From Rothia nasimurium (lineage in GTDB: Bacteria > Actinomycetota > Actinomycetes > Actinomycetales > Micrococcaceae): a stretch of DNA of 64,000 nucleotides. The stretch's first letter is position 1, and the number at the start of each line of letters is the position of its first letter. Location: positions 16,444-80,443 of the forward strand of contig NZ_CAKMTD010000010.1 of NCBI RefSeq assembly GCF_928391935.1, read 5' to 3'. Shown here one piece after another: positions 53,131 through 61,685 of the stretch. Under the pieces are notes generated by a model that worked only from the letters and a program-made list of their open reading frames with translations, searched no databases and was not told the origin of the DNA. The position numbers were made by a program, and so were the translations under genes.

Positions 53131-54423
53131 ATGGAGCGTCAGCCTCATCGTCCGATTCCCCTGCCCGCGTCGCCGTCCTCCGCGCCGTCGCCTGTGCCGT
53201 CCCCCGCGCCGTCGCCTGCGCCGTCGCCTGTGCCGAGGGCCCCGCGTCTGATTGTGCCTGATTTGGCCCGCGGGCTCATGCTGTGGGGTATTGCGGTGGC
53301 TAATGTGACCACAGCCTGGGTGGTGTTTGCCGGTGGCCCGGCTTCCCTGACCGGGCGGGTGGTCGATGATAGTTTTTGGGACAAGCTGACCATCATGTTC
53401 ACCACGTCTTTCGTGCATGCCCGTGGCTTCCCCATGTTCTCAACCCTGCTGGGTTTCGGGGTGGGGCTCATTGCAGCTAGCCTCTACCGGCGTGGCTACC
53501 CGCTACCCAAGGCCCGCGGGGTGATTGCCCGCCGCTACGGTATGCTGGCGATTTTTGGCGCCCTACACATGGTCTTTCTCTTCTGGGGCGATATCATGCT
53601 GGCCTACGGCTTGATTGGCTTGTTCATGGCCTGCCTGATCGCGGTGCGCACCAGGGTTCTGCTCTGGGTGGCCGGGTCGCTGTTTGCTGTGACTAACCTG
53701 GTGGCCTTGGGCGGGGTGCTCTTGCTTGAGTCGGTGCTTGGTGCCGGGCAGGTTCAGGAGCTCCTGAACGGCGGTAGCGGTGGCCTGCTGCCCATGACGA
53801 GCTATGGGTCGGTTCTGCTCAACGGGGGGCTGGTGCTGTTCTCTACCCTGTTGGGTATCCCGCTCCAGGGTTTCATGCTGCTGCCTCTGATGATTCTGGG
53901 GTTTGTGTTGGCGCGGGAGGGTGTGCTGGCTGACCCGGCCCGTCACCGCCGCGTCCTGGCCTGGTTGGCCGGGGTGGGCTTGGCCGCCGCCCTGGGTACC
54001 GGTGTTCCTGCCGGGCTTGAGGCCCTGGGCCTGCTGCCTACCGGTGTTTTCGGGGTGCTCACGATGACCCTGGGGGTTCTGGGTGGCCCGGGCTTTATTG
54101 CCCTGCTGGCGCTTGTCTTTGCCGGGGTGCAGGAGCGGGTAGCTGCTGGTGCGCCCGTCCCTGCCCCGCTTCGGCCCCTGATTGCCCTGGGTAAGCGGTC
54201 TATGACCGGCTATGTGTTGCAGTCGGTGATTTTCTTGGCCGTCTTCGGCAGTTTTGCCCTGGGGCTTTTTGCGGACGCCGGTGCCGCCCTGCTCCTGCTG
54301 GTCGGCACAGCTGGGTGGCTGGTGACGGTCCTGGTGGCTGTGGCCCTTGAAGCGGCGGGCAAGCCCGGCCCGCTTGAGGCCCTGCACCGCAGGTTGTCCT
54401 ACGGTAAGGGTGGGCTGCTCTAG
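53131..54423 (+). CDS. DUF418-family membrane protein
   Basis: 430 residues. The N-terminal 40 residues are a Pro/Ser repeat (PSPVPSPAPSPAPSPVP), then the DUF418 entry RLIVPDLARGLMLWGIAVAN, about 10 membrane helices, and the conserved C-terminal block PLIALGKRSMTGYVLQSVIF near residue 350. Members are polytopic proteins related to acyltransferase-like or YeiB proteins of unknown substrate. The repeat is a nucleotide tandem repeat too (CGCCGTCGCCTGTGCCGTCC), so its length may vary. A start after the repeat cannot be excluded. It is bracketed by two candidate small RNAs. Confidence 0.88.
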   Translation: MERQPHRPIPLPASPSSAPSPVPSPAPSPAPSPVPRAPRLIVPDLARGLMLWGIAVANVTTAWVVFAGGPASLTGRVVDDSFWDKLTIMFTTSFVHARGFPMFSTLLGFGVGLIAASLYRRGYPLPKARGVIARRYGMLAIFGALHMVFLFWGDIMLAYGLIGLFMACLIAVRTRVLLWVAGSLFAVTNLVALGGVLLLESVLGAGQVQELLNGGSGGLLPMTSYGSVLLNGGLVLFSTLLGIPLQGFMLLPLMILGFVLAREGVLADPARHRRVLAWLAGVGLAAALGTGVPAGLEALGLLPTGVFGVLTMTLGVLGGPGFIALLALVFAGVQERVAAGAPVPAPLRPLIALGKRSMTGYVLQSVIFLAVFGSFALGLFADAGAALLLLVGTAGWLVTVLVAVALEAAGKPGPLEALHRRLSYGKGGLL

Positions 54424-54542
54424 CAGGACGCCGGGGCCCACCTACCCGGGTGTAGGGGCCCGGCGGTTCCCCCTTTGTCCACATTCCCAGCTGGCACACA
54501 GGAAAGGCTTATCAGAGCTTAAGAAGAGTCAGCCATACTAGA

Positions 54543-54697
54543 GGTACAAGGTTCGGAAGAGCTTGATCCACTGTAGTGGCTCTGCTGAATCTCAAGAAAG
54601 CAATAGTGTGTGTTTCTTGCAAGGGTATGCGTACCCGAAGTGTAAATGTGTGTGTATGGACGAGGCCGGGTCGGGGGACCCGGCCTCGTCGCTTTAA
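54543..54697 (+). ncRNA. Candidate small RNA B (GTGTGTG-loop hairpin RNA)
   Basis: Like candidate A: a TACTAGAGGTA start region (-10-like ATACTA), a hairpin CAAGAAA..TTTCTTG (54593-54599 / 54613-54619) with a loop ending GTGTGTG, a second hairpin GGGTA..TACCC (54623-54636), and a terminator GACGAGGCCGGGTC..GACCCGGCCTCGTC plus CTTT. The stem bases differ from A but still pair. It has an extra CCACTGTAGTGG hairpin near the 5' end. Confidence 0.55.
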
Positions 54698-54733
54698 CCC
54701 TGTTGGGGGTACCTACCCCTAGAATGGGAGTTT

Positions 54734-55048
54734 ATGCACTGGCTTATTTTGATTATTTCCGGCCTCTTTGAGGCGGTGTGGGCGACGGCCCTGGGCAAGT
54801 CTGAGGGCCTGACCCGCTTGACGCCCACCCTGGTCTTTATTGGGGGCCTGGTGCTGAGCATGGTGGGCCTAGCCTATGCCATGCGGGAGCTGCCTACTGG
54901 CACCGCTTATGCCGTGTGGGTGGGCGTCGGCGCGACCGTCACCGTCCTTTACGCCATGGCTACCGGCACGGAGCCGGTTTCCCTGCTCAAGGTGCTCTTC
55001 CTGCTTATGATCGTGGCAGGTATTGTGGGGCTGAAAGTCACCTCCTAG
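54734..55048 (+). CDS. gdx: Small multidrug-resistance family protein, guanidinium exporter type
   Basis: 104 residues, four membrane helices. MHWLILIISGLFEAVWATALGKSEGLTRL has the conserved Glu and the W-A-x-x-L-x-K-S-x-G pattern of the SugE/Gdx branch, and ELPTGTAYAVWVGVGATVTVLY is the SMR hallmark. Gdx proteins export guanidinium; older names are SugE and QacE-like. No guanidine riboswitch is evident in the short leader (54694-54733). GGGAG precedes the ATG. Confidence 0.88.
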   Translation: MHWLILIISGLFEAVWATALGKSEGLTRLTPTLVFIGGLVLSMVGLAYAMRELPTGTAYAVWVGVGATVTVLYAMATGTEPVSLLKVLFLLMIVAGIVGLKVTS

Positions 55049-55071
55049 AGAGATAGGCGCATAATAGACCC

Positions 55072-56208
55072 ATGAAGGTTTTACTCGCTGTCGATAAGTT
55101 CAAGGGCACGCTCACCGGTGCCCAGCTCACTGAGGCGCTCGCTGCCGGGCTAGAGGGGGCTGCCGGGTGTGAGATTATCACCTGCCCCATTGCGGACGGC
55201 GGCGACGGCACCGTAGATGCCGCCCTGGCCGCTGGTTACAGCGAGGTCACCTGCACTGTGACGGGCCCTTTTGCCGGTCAGTCGGTTGCTGCCCGCTATG
55301 CCTACTCGCCAGCTGAGCGCACGGCCGTCCTTGAAATTGCTGAAGCGGGCGGCATTGCCCGCCTGCGCGAGGACCAGCTGGATACCTGGCGGGCTACCTC
55401 TTTCGGTGCCGGGGAGCTGATTCTGCACGCGGTGGGCGCGGGTGCGCGGACGCTCGTGATCGGCCTGGGTGGGTCGGCCAGTACTGATGGGGGAGCGGGC
55501 CTCATGCAGGCGCTTGGCGTGAAACTTCAGGACGCCGCAGGGCACGAGCTTGCCCCCGGCGGCGGGGCGCTGGGGCAGCTGGCCTCGGTAGATCTGACCG
55601 GGCTGGATGAGCGCCTAGCCGGGGTGGAGATTATCATGGCCAGCGACGTGACCAACCCGCTGTGTGGCCCCTCGGGTGCCGCTGCGGTCTACGGGCCCCA
55701 GAAGGGGGCTACCGAGGAGCAGGTGCCCCAGCTTGATAAGAACCTGCAAAAACTAGCTGACGCGGTTGAGGACGCCTTGAAGGTTTCACGTGGAACCTTC
55801 GCTACCGCCCCCGGTGCAGGGGCAGCCGGTGGCCTGGGCTTTGCCTGCCTGTCGGTGCTCGGGGCCACCATGCGCCCCGGCGTTGAAATCTGCTTCGAAC
55901 TCACCGGCTTCCACCGGGCCCTTGAGCAGGCAGATATCGTCATTACCGGCGAGGGAAAGTTCGACGAACAAACCCTGCAGGGCAAGGGTCCGGCCGGGGT
56001 CGCGGCAGCGGCTGCCGCCCGCAACCTCCCGGTCATTGCCGTCTGCGGAATCAGCGATCTTTCCCCCGAGCAGGCCCGCGCCGCCGGTTTCACGGCCGTC
56101 TACTCGGTGGTGGGCGATACCGCCGCCACCCTGGAGGAGTCGATGGGCAACCCGAGCCCCTACGTCCGCGTCCTGGGTGAAAAGATCGCTACCGCCCACC
56201 TGCGCTAG
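55072..56208 (+). CDS. glxK: Glycerate kinase
   Basis: 378 residues. VDKFKGTLTGAQLTEALAAGL, CPIADGGDGTVDAAL, GLGGSASTDGGAGLMQALG and DVTNPLCGPSGAAAVYGPQKGA are the standard motifs of the GlxK/GarK type. It phosphorylates glycerate to 2-phosphoglycerate, feeding glycolysis. It begins 23 bp after the SMR gene, so the two may share a message. A degenerate parS core (GTTTCACGTGGAAC) occurs at 55783-55796 within VSRGT. Confidence 0.93.
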   Translation: MKVLLAVDKFKGTLTGAQLTEALAAGLEGAAGCEIITCPIADGGDGTVDAALAAGYSEVTCTVTGPFAGQSVAARYAYSPAERTAVLEIAEAGGIARLREDQLDTWRATSFGAGELILHAVGAGARTLVIGLGGSASTDGGAGLMQALGVKLQDAAGHELAPGGGALGQLASVDLTGLDERLAGVEIIMASDVTNPLCGPSGAAAVYGPQKGATEEQVPQLDKNLQKLADAVEDALKVSRGTFATAPGAGAAGGLGFACLSVLGATMRPGVEICFELTGFHRALEQADIVITGEGKFDEQTLQGKGPAGVAAAAAARNLPVIAVCGISDLSPEQARAAGFTAVYSVVGDTAATLEESMGNPSPYVRVLGEKIATAHLR

Positions 56209-56226
56209 AGCCTGCCCCGGCGAGCG

Positions 56227-57204
56227 CTACTTCTTCTTCCAATACCCCTTGGCATAGCCGTGCCCTTTGGGCACACCCAGCTCCCGCCGCGCCCAAATAC
56301 GCACGGGATGAATAGACCCGGACTCACCCGCCAACCAGGTACACACCGACCCCTCCGGCAGGGGATAGCCCATCACAGCCTCAGCCAACGCCCCGCGCCG
56401 GGCAGAATCTACCCAGACCACCTCAAAATTCTCAGGAGCAGCAATCACCTGCTGCGACGCCTCCCCGGGTACCTCAATCACGGCCACACCTCGGGCGCTC
56501 GCGGGCAGGCTCTCGATCCAGCGGGCCATACCGGGTAGGCCGCTTTCGTCCCCGGCTAGCAGGTAAAAGTCGTAGTCGCCGCTGACGGCATACCCCGACT
56601 TCGCCCCTAGAAAATGGGCGCTATCGCCCACGGCAACGGTGCGGGCCCAGGTGGTTCCGGCCCCGTGCTCGTGCAGCATGATGTTGATTTCCAGGGCCCC
56701 GGTGCGCTCGTCAAAGTTCCTGACGGTGTACTTAGCGGTGGTGGTTGGCTGGCTCCATCGCGCCTTGCCCTTCTCAAAGGACGGCGCGGGCAGCACCTCC
56801 CCCTTCTTGCCGGTCACCAGGTAGATGTACTCACCCACCAGCCCCTGGGCCTCAACCCGCTTTCCGTCAACCGGCTCAGCAACCACCCGCATGACGGTGG
56901 GCGTCAGCTGCCCCACCTCAGTTACCCGGTAGTGGGAGTAGCCGCCCCGGTACTTGCCTGACTTCATCGGCTGGGGGTAGGACGTCCCCGCCCCGCCCCG
57001 GCTACCTCCGGCGGCTTGGGGCCGGGTTGGGATCTGCGCAGGGGCGGTAGTGGGTGCCGCGCCCTGCCGGCTGGCGAGCGCCTTCTCCAGCTTCCCCACC
57101 CGCTTAAGCAGCTGCTTCTGCCCCTTCTTTAGGTACTTCACCTCAGCCTTGAGGTCCTTGAGCTGCTCCTTGGCGTCCTTGCCCTTGCTCTTTGTGCTGC
57201 CCAC
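56227..57204 (-). CDS. Siderophore-interacting protein with coiled-coil N-terminus
   Basis: 325 residues. The C-terminal 240 form the siderophore-interacting fold: the FAD-binding part (YRVTEVGQLTPTVMRVVAEP, KYTVRNFDERTGALEINIMLHEHGAGTTWA) and the NAD(P)H-like part (FYLLAGDESGLPGMARWIESLP..TWLAGESGSIHPVRIWARRELGV). These flavoproteins release iron by reducing ferric siderophores. Residues 1-45 are a Lys-rich coiled coil not usual in the family, followed by a Gly/Pro linker. The start ATG 57204 has AAAGGAC upstream. Confidence 0.9.
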   Translation of the reverse strand: MGSTKSKGKDAKEQLKDLKAEVKYLKKGQKQLLKRVGKLEKALASRQGAAPTTAPAQIPTRPQAAGGSRGGAGTSYPQPMKSGKYRGGYSHYRVTEVGQLTPTVMRVVAEPVDGKRVEAQGLVGEYIYLVTGKKGEVLPAPSFEKGKARWSQPTTTAKYTVRNFDERTGALEINIMLHEHGAGTTWARTVAVGDSAHFLGAKSGYAVSGDYDFYLLAGDESGLPGMARWIESLPASARGVAVIEVPGEASQQVIAAPENFEVVWVDSARRGALAEAVMGYPLPEGSVCTWLAGESGSIHPVRIWARRELGVPKGHGYAKGYWKKK

Positions 57205-57350
57205 CGGCGTCCTTTCTCTGACTACGGCCAGCCCCTTGTGGTGCTGGCCAGCTCATTCTCTAGTACTTAAGTACTCTAGCTAGAACCCATGCTACCGAGA
57301 TAAAGTTAAGTTCATCACGCCAACGCAGTTGTGACACCAAGGAGGCACCC

Positions 57351-57698
57351 ATGACAGCTACCTTTACCCCAACCAGATCCCCACTGGGAAGGGCCGCCTG
57401 CTGGCTGGCCTGGGGCGGGTTCGGCCTAGCGGTCTTCATGTTCATTGCCTGGTTTGTATCGTTAGGTCTTTACCAACCTGATTTCGCCTTCATTTTTATC
57501 CTCATCCCTTTCGCAGGCTTCATAGGAATCGCCCTCTACAACCTCGGGCTGATTCTTGGACTCGTAGCTATCTATCGGGGTCAGGCCAAGGCGGCACTCC
57601 ACTGGGCGCTCTGGCTCCCCATCGCACTGGTTGCCCTTCTTTGCCTCATCTTCTGGGCAGGGGCCCTTCTCTTACAAGGCACGGTTCCGCACCCCTAG
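57351..57698 (+). CDS. Small membrane protein with three hydrophobic helices
   Basis: 115 residues with a strong CAAGGAGG site. Helices lie near 14-38 (LAWGGFGLAVFMFIAWFVSLG), 45-75 and 85-108. No family recognised; the following gene is similar in size and type, and the two are 9 bp apart, so they may form one membrane complex. Confidence 0.75.
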   Translation: MTATFTPTRSPLGRAACWLAWGGFGLAVFMFIAWFVSLGLYQPDFAFIFILIPFAGFIGIALYNLGLILGLVAIYRGQAKAALHWALWLPIALVALLCLIFWAGALLLQGTVPHP

Positions 57699-57707
57699 GA
57701 GTATCCC

Positions 57708-58070
57708 ATGTCAGATTTCACCCACACTCATACCTATAGCCCTCACCCCTCCAACCCCCACAATGCTAGGTCGGCTACCGTCCTGACAGTCGTTGGCATC
57801 ATCCTCCTCCTGGCCCCTGTCGCGCACCTGATCGCTGTTCCCCTCGGAATGCTTGGAGTTCCTGTCGCCAAAGAGTGGGCCACGTACAGCTACGACCCCT
57901 TTAGCGCCAATATCCTTCTTGCCATTGTGGCCTTAGCCCCCGGCTACTTCTGCCTCCTCGCAGCCTTCCACCGTGCCCCGCTCCGCTCCCGCCTGGTAAC
58001 AGCAATTATTGCCCCGATGCTCGTCTTAACTTACGCGGTCGCTGCTTCCTTGTATCTTGTTGTCAGGTAG
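57708..58070 (+). CDS. Small membrane protein
   Basis: 120 residues. A polar start (DFTHTHTYSPHPSNPHNARS) is followed by three hydrophobic segments (ATVLTVVGIILLLAPVAHLI, NILLAIVALAPGYFCLLAAF, LVTAIIAPMLVLTYAVAASL). GGAGTATCCC precedes the ATG. Function is unknown; the preceding gene is its likely partner. Confidence 0.75.
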   Translation: MSDFTHTHTYSPHPSNPHNARSATVLTVVGIILLLAPVAHLIAVPLGMLGVPVAKEWATYSYDPFSANILLAIVALAPGYFCLLAAFHRAPLRSRLVTAIIAPMLVLTYAVAASLYLVVR

Positions 58071-58305
58071 GAGCTGCCGAGTCGCTCCGAGGGGTTAATC
58101 ACCCCTGCCGGTTCTCCCCCGACCACCCTAGAAATCACGCGCCACCCCTGAATTGGGGTGGGTATCGTGAAAATTTTAACTACTCCACCGCCCTGCTCCC
58201 TGACTAGTAGATTCTTCATTGTCCCTGGTCGCAGGGACTCCCGTGGCGCCCGCTAAGGTGAGATGATAGAAGCTCACCGTTTTCTTCACCACCGAGGGGG
58301 CCGCC

Positions 58306-61300
58306 TTGTCTGAGAGCCAGTCTGAGTTCGTCCGCACACCGCCGCACGACGACACCGCCGAACAGTCGGTTCTGGGCGGCATGATGCTGTCTAAGGACGC
58401 CATTGCTGACGTCGTTGAGGTCATCGGCGGTGGGGCGGACTTCTATAAGCCCGCCCACGAGATGATTTATGAGGCCATTATTCACCTCTATGGGCACGGC
58501 GAGCCGGCGGACGCTATTACCGTGGCTGATGAGCTGACCAAGCGCGGCGAACTGAACCGCGTGGGCGGGGCAGCCTACCTGCACTCGCTGATTGCGGCCG
58601 TCCCCACCGCCGCCAATGCCGGTTTCTATGCTGAGATTGTGGCTGAACGCGCCATGCTGCGCCGCCTGGTGGAGGCTGGCACCAAGATTGTGCAGCTGGG
58701 TTACTCCGGCGACGGCGAGGCTGAGGCCCTGGTCAATGCCGCCCAGGCCGAGATTTACGGGGTTTCTGCCAATAATACGAAGGAAGATTACGTCCCCCTC
58801 TCTGAGGCCATGAACAGCACGGTTGAAGAGATTGAGGCCAACGGCTCGCGTGACGGCGGTATCCACGGTGTGCCCACCGGCTTCATTGAGTTCGACGAGC
58901 TGACCGCCGGCCTGCAGGCTGGCCAGATGATCGTGATCGCGGCGCGTCCGGCGATGGGTAAGGCGCTTGCTCTTGATACCCCCATCCCCACCCCCACAGG
59001 CTGGACCACCATGGGCGATATCCGCGTGGGCGACACCGTTCTGGGCGCAGACGGGCACCCCACGACCGTCACGAACGCTACCGATGTGATGACCGGGCGT
59101 CCCTGCTTCAAGGTCATTTTTGATGACGGTACTGAAATCATTGCGGACGCCGAGCACCAGTGGCTGACTGAAACCCGCGCGTCCCGTCGGGCCCGCTCGT
59201 CTGTTCTTGCGGGTTCAGGTGGTGGGCGTGTGCGGACGTCCGTGGGCGCGCAGGTGCGCACCACCGCTGAGATTCGTGAGACGGTTCGTTGTGCGACGGC
59301 TGACCGTCGGGCTAATCATTCTATTGCTAATGCCCGCCCGCTTCAGTTGCCTGAAGCTGACCTGCTGGTTGCCCCCTACACCCTGGGAATTTGGTTGGGT
59401 GATGACTCAACAGTCTTGGCGCCGAGTGCTGAGAGCCTGCGTACTCTGGGCGTTCTGAATAATAAGCATATTCCTATGCAGTACCTGCGGGCCTCTGAGG
59501 CGCAGCGTCGGGCCTTGTTGGCGGGGTTGCTTGATAGCGACGGCACCGTCACGAACGCCGGGTGTATTCAGTTCACGGTGACGAACCGCCAGTTGGCACT
59601 TGATACTCAGGAGCTGGCGCTTTCTTTGGGGTACCGCACGGGTATGGCAACGAAGAAGGTCAAGGGCAGTAGCGAGGCTACGTCGACGGCCTACAAGCTG
59701 ACCTTCTCTTCTTCTGATTCTGTTTTTGCTCTGTCGCGTAAGAAGCATATGCACCGGGAGCGCGATTCGCGTCCTACTGCTAAGCGTAGTTCTCGCTACA
59801 TTGTGGCGGTGGAGCCTGTTGAATCTGTTCCGGTGCGCTGTATTGAGGTGGATAATGAGCAGCACCTTTTCTTGGCTTCGCGTTCTTTTGTTCCCACTCA
59901 TAATTCGACGTTTGCCCTAGACATCGCCAGGTCTGCTGCGATTAAGCACGGTATGACCACGGTATTTTTCTCCCTGGAAATGGGCCGTAACGAGATTGCG
60001 ACGAAGATTTTGTCGGCTGAGGCGGGTATTAACTTGTCTGATTTGCGTAAGGGCAAGTTGGACGACGACCAGTGGGCCAAGATTGCGACCGCCATGGGCA
60101 AGATGGATTCGGCTCCGCTTTTTATTGATGATTCGCCCAATATGACCCTGATGGAGATTCGCGCTAAGGCCCGCCGCCTGAAGCAGAAGAATAACCTGAA
60201 GCTGATTGTGCTGGACTACCTGCAGCTGATGAGTTCGGGTAAGAAGGTTGAGTCGCGTCAGCAGGAGGTTTCGGAGTTTTCGCGTGCTTTGAAGCTGATG
60301 GCTAAGGAGCTTGAGGTTCCGCTGATTGCCCTGTCGCAGTTGAATCGTGGTTCTGAGCAGCGCACTGATAAGAAGCCTCAGATTTCGGATCTTCGCGAGT
60401 CGGGCTGTCTTACGGCTGATACTCGTGTGCTTCGTTCTGATACGGGTGCTGAAACAACGATGGGCGAGCTTTTTGAGCAGGGCGCTCAGGACGTCCCGGT
60501 ATGGTCCCTGGGGGATGACATGCGTTTCGTGGAGCGGCACCTGACCCACGTCTTTTCTACGGGCGTGAAGCCGGTGTATCGTCTAACGCTGGCTTCGGGT
60601 AAGACCCTGCGTGCTACCGCCAATCACCCCTTCTTTACCTACACAGGCTGGAAGGGTCTGGGTGAGCTTGCAGTGGGTGACCGTTTGGGCGTGCCTCGCC
60701 ACGTCAACGGGCCGTCTGCCCGGACGCACTGGAGCGGCGAGCAGGTCATCGAAGTTGCTTCTACAGCACCTGTGTTGGGTGTTCCCTCTGAGGTATTTTC
60801 CTTACCGAAAGAGCAGATTCGCCTTTTCTTGCGCACAGTGTTCTTAGGCGTTGAGGTTGTGGGTTCATCGGTGACAGTGAGCCTGCCTCGTGCTGTTGCT
60901 GATCAGTTGAGTATTCTTCTTCTGCGTTTTGGTATTTCGACGGTTGTTGAAGATGGTGCTCTGTCTGTGGTTGAGCATGATGATTTAGTTCGGTTCAGTC
61001 TTGAGATTCAAGAGATTGAGGTTCAGGACGCCGGTGCTCCGGTGGTTCGGGACGAGCGGGTTTGGGGGCAGGTAGGTGCTGTTCTGAGCGAGCCTACTCA
61101 AGTAGCCGATGTGCTTGCGTCTGCTGGCGTACGCACGAGTGCTCCTGTGCTGACTCAGGTAGCTAGCGTCCTTGATGCTGCTGAGCTCGATATGCTTGCG
61201 GTCAATGATCTTTTCTGGGATACCGTTACGTCTATCGAGTACGAGGGAGAAGAAGAGGTCTTTGACGCCACTGTGCTGGGGAACCATAACTTCATCGCCA

Positions 61301-61527
61301 ACGGCATCACTGTTCATAATTCGATTGAACAGGACGCTGACATGGTCATTCTCTTGCATCGTGAGGATTACTACGAGAAGGAATCGACCCGCGCAGGCGA
61401 GGCGGACGTCATTGTTGCTAAGCACCGTAACGGCCCCACGAAGACGATTGCGGTGGCTTTCCAGGGCCACTATTCGCGTTTTGCCAATATGGTGCATGAT
61501 TCCTATACGGGTACTGAAACCTTCTAG
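58306..61527 (+). CDS. dnaB: Replicative DNA helicase DnaB with two inteins
   Basis: 1,073-residue precursor; removing the two inteins leaves a 454-residue helicase of normal length. TTG start with GAGGGGG upstream. N-terminal interaction domain (TPPHDDTAEQSVLGGMMLS), then the RecA-like motor. Intein 1 (residues 220-533) splits Walker A after ARPAMGK and before STFALDIARS. Intein 2 (residues 701-1005) splits KPQISDLRESG and SIEQDADMVILLHRED. Both end in His-Asn before Ser, so splicing should restore the enzyme. It unwinds DNA at the fork after loading at oriC by DnaA, probably with DciA. Helicase activity needs both to splice, because intein 1 interrupts the ATP site. Confidence 0.97.
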   Translation: MSESQSEFVRTPPHDDTAEQSVLGGMMLSKDAIADVVEVIGGGADFYKPAHEMIYEAIIHLYGHGEPADAITVADELTKRGELNRVGGAAYLHSLIAAVPTAANAGFYAEIVAERAMLRRLVEAGTKIVQLGYSGDGEAEALVNAAQAEIYGVSANNTKEDYVPLSEAMNSTVEEIEANGSRDGGIHGVPTGFIEFDELTAGLQAGQMIVIAARPAMGKALALDTPIPTPTGWTTMGDIRVGDTVLGADGHPTTVTNATDVMTGRPCFKVIFDDGTEIIADAEHQWLTETRASRRARSSVLAGSGGGRVRTSVGAQVRTTAEIRETVRCATADRRANHSIANARPLQLPEADLLVAPYTLGIWLGDDSTVLAPSAESLRTLGVLNNKHIPMQYLRASEAQRRALLAGLLDSDGTVTNAGCIQFTVTNRQLALDTQELALSLGYRTGMATKKVKGSSEATSTAYKLTFSSSDSVFALSRKKHMHRERDSRPTAKRSSRYIVAVEPVESVPVRCIEVDNEQHLFLASRSFVPTHNSTFALDIARSAAIKHGMTTVFFSLEMGRNEIATKILSAEAGINLSDLRKGKLDDDQWAKIATAMGKMDSAPLFIDDSPNMTLMEIRAKARRLKQKNNLKLIVLDYLQLMSSGKKVESRQQEVSEFSRALKLMAKELEVPLIALSQLNRGSEQRTDKKPQISDLRESGCLTADTRVLRSDTGAETTMGELFEQGAQDVPVWSLGDDMRFVERHLTHVFSTGVKPVYRLTLASGKTLRATANHPFFTYTGWKGLGELAVGDRLGVPRHVNGPSARTHWSGEQVIEVASTAPVLGVPSEVFSLPKEQIRLFLRTVFLGVEVVGSSVTVSLPRAVADQLSILLLRFGISTVVEDGALSVVEHDDLVRFSLEIQEIEVQDAGAPVVRDERVWGQVGAVLSEPTQVADVLASAGVRTSAPVLTQVASVLDAAELDMLAVNDLFWDTVTSIEYEGEEEVFDATVLGNHNFIANGITVHNSIEQDADMVILLHREDYYEKESTRAGEADVIVAKHRNGPTKTIAVAFQGHYSRFANMVHDSYTGTETF
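58963..59904 (+). other. DnaB intein 1: class 3-like with LAGLIDADG endonuclease
   Basis: 314 residues inside dnaB, starting with Ala (ALALDTPIPTPTGW) instead of Cys or Ser. It has the WCT set that defines class 3 inteins: Trp67 next to the block B His65 (AEHQW), Cys293 (VRCIEVDNEQ) and Thr312 before the final His-Asn. Endonuclease motifs YTLGIWLGDD and LLAGLLDSDG keep their acidic residues, so homing activity may survive. Confidence 0.88.
60406..61320 (+). other. DnaB intein 2: class 1 with decayed endonuclease
   Basis: 305 residues starting with Cys (CLTADTRVLRSDTGAETT), block B TANHPFF, and ending NFIANGITVHN before Ser. The segment where LAGLIDADG motifs belong (RLFLRTVFLGVEVVGSSV) lacks their acidic residues, so the endonuclease is probably dead while splicing is kept. 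Confidence 0.9.
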
Positions 61528-61685
61528 TGAGGTAGGGGCGGACGCGCTCGCGGTCAGGCGGGCGCGTCCGTCTTGGGTATGGGTGCGCTACTCTGAGGGC
61601 TTGGTCTCTTGTGCTGTTTAGCTATTGTCTTGGGGTGTAGGTGCTGGTCTGTTCTGCCATCTTGTTGCCACCCTGGGGTATACCC

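Noticed and set aside
54694..54733. Guanidine riboswitch before the SMR exporter gene
   Set aside because: The leader is about 40 nt and candidate RNA B lacks the ACGR loops of mini-ykkC and the ykkC core.
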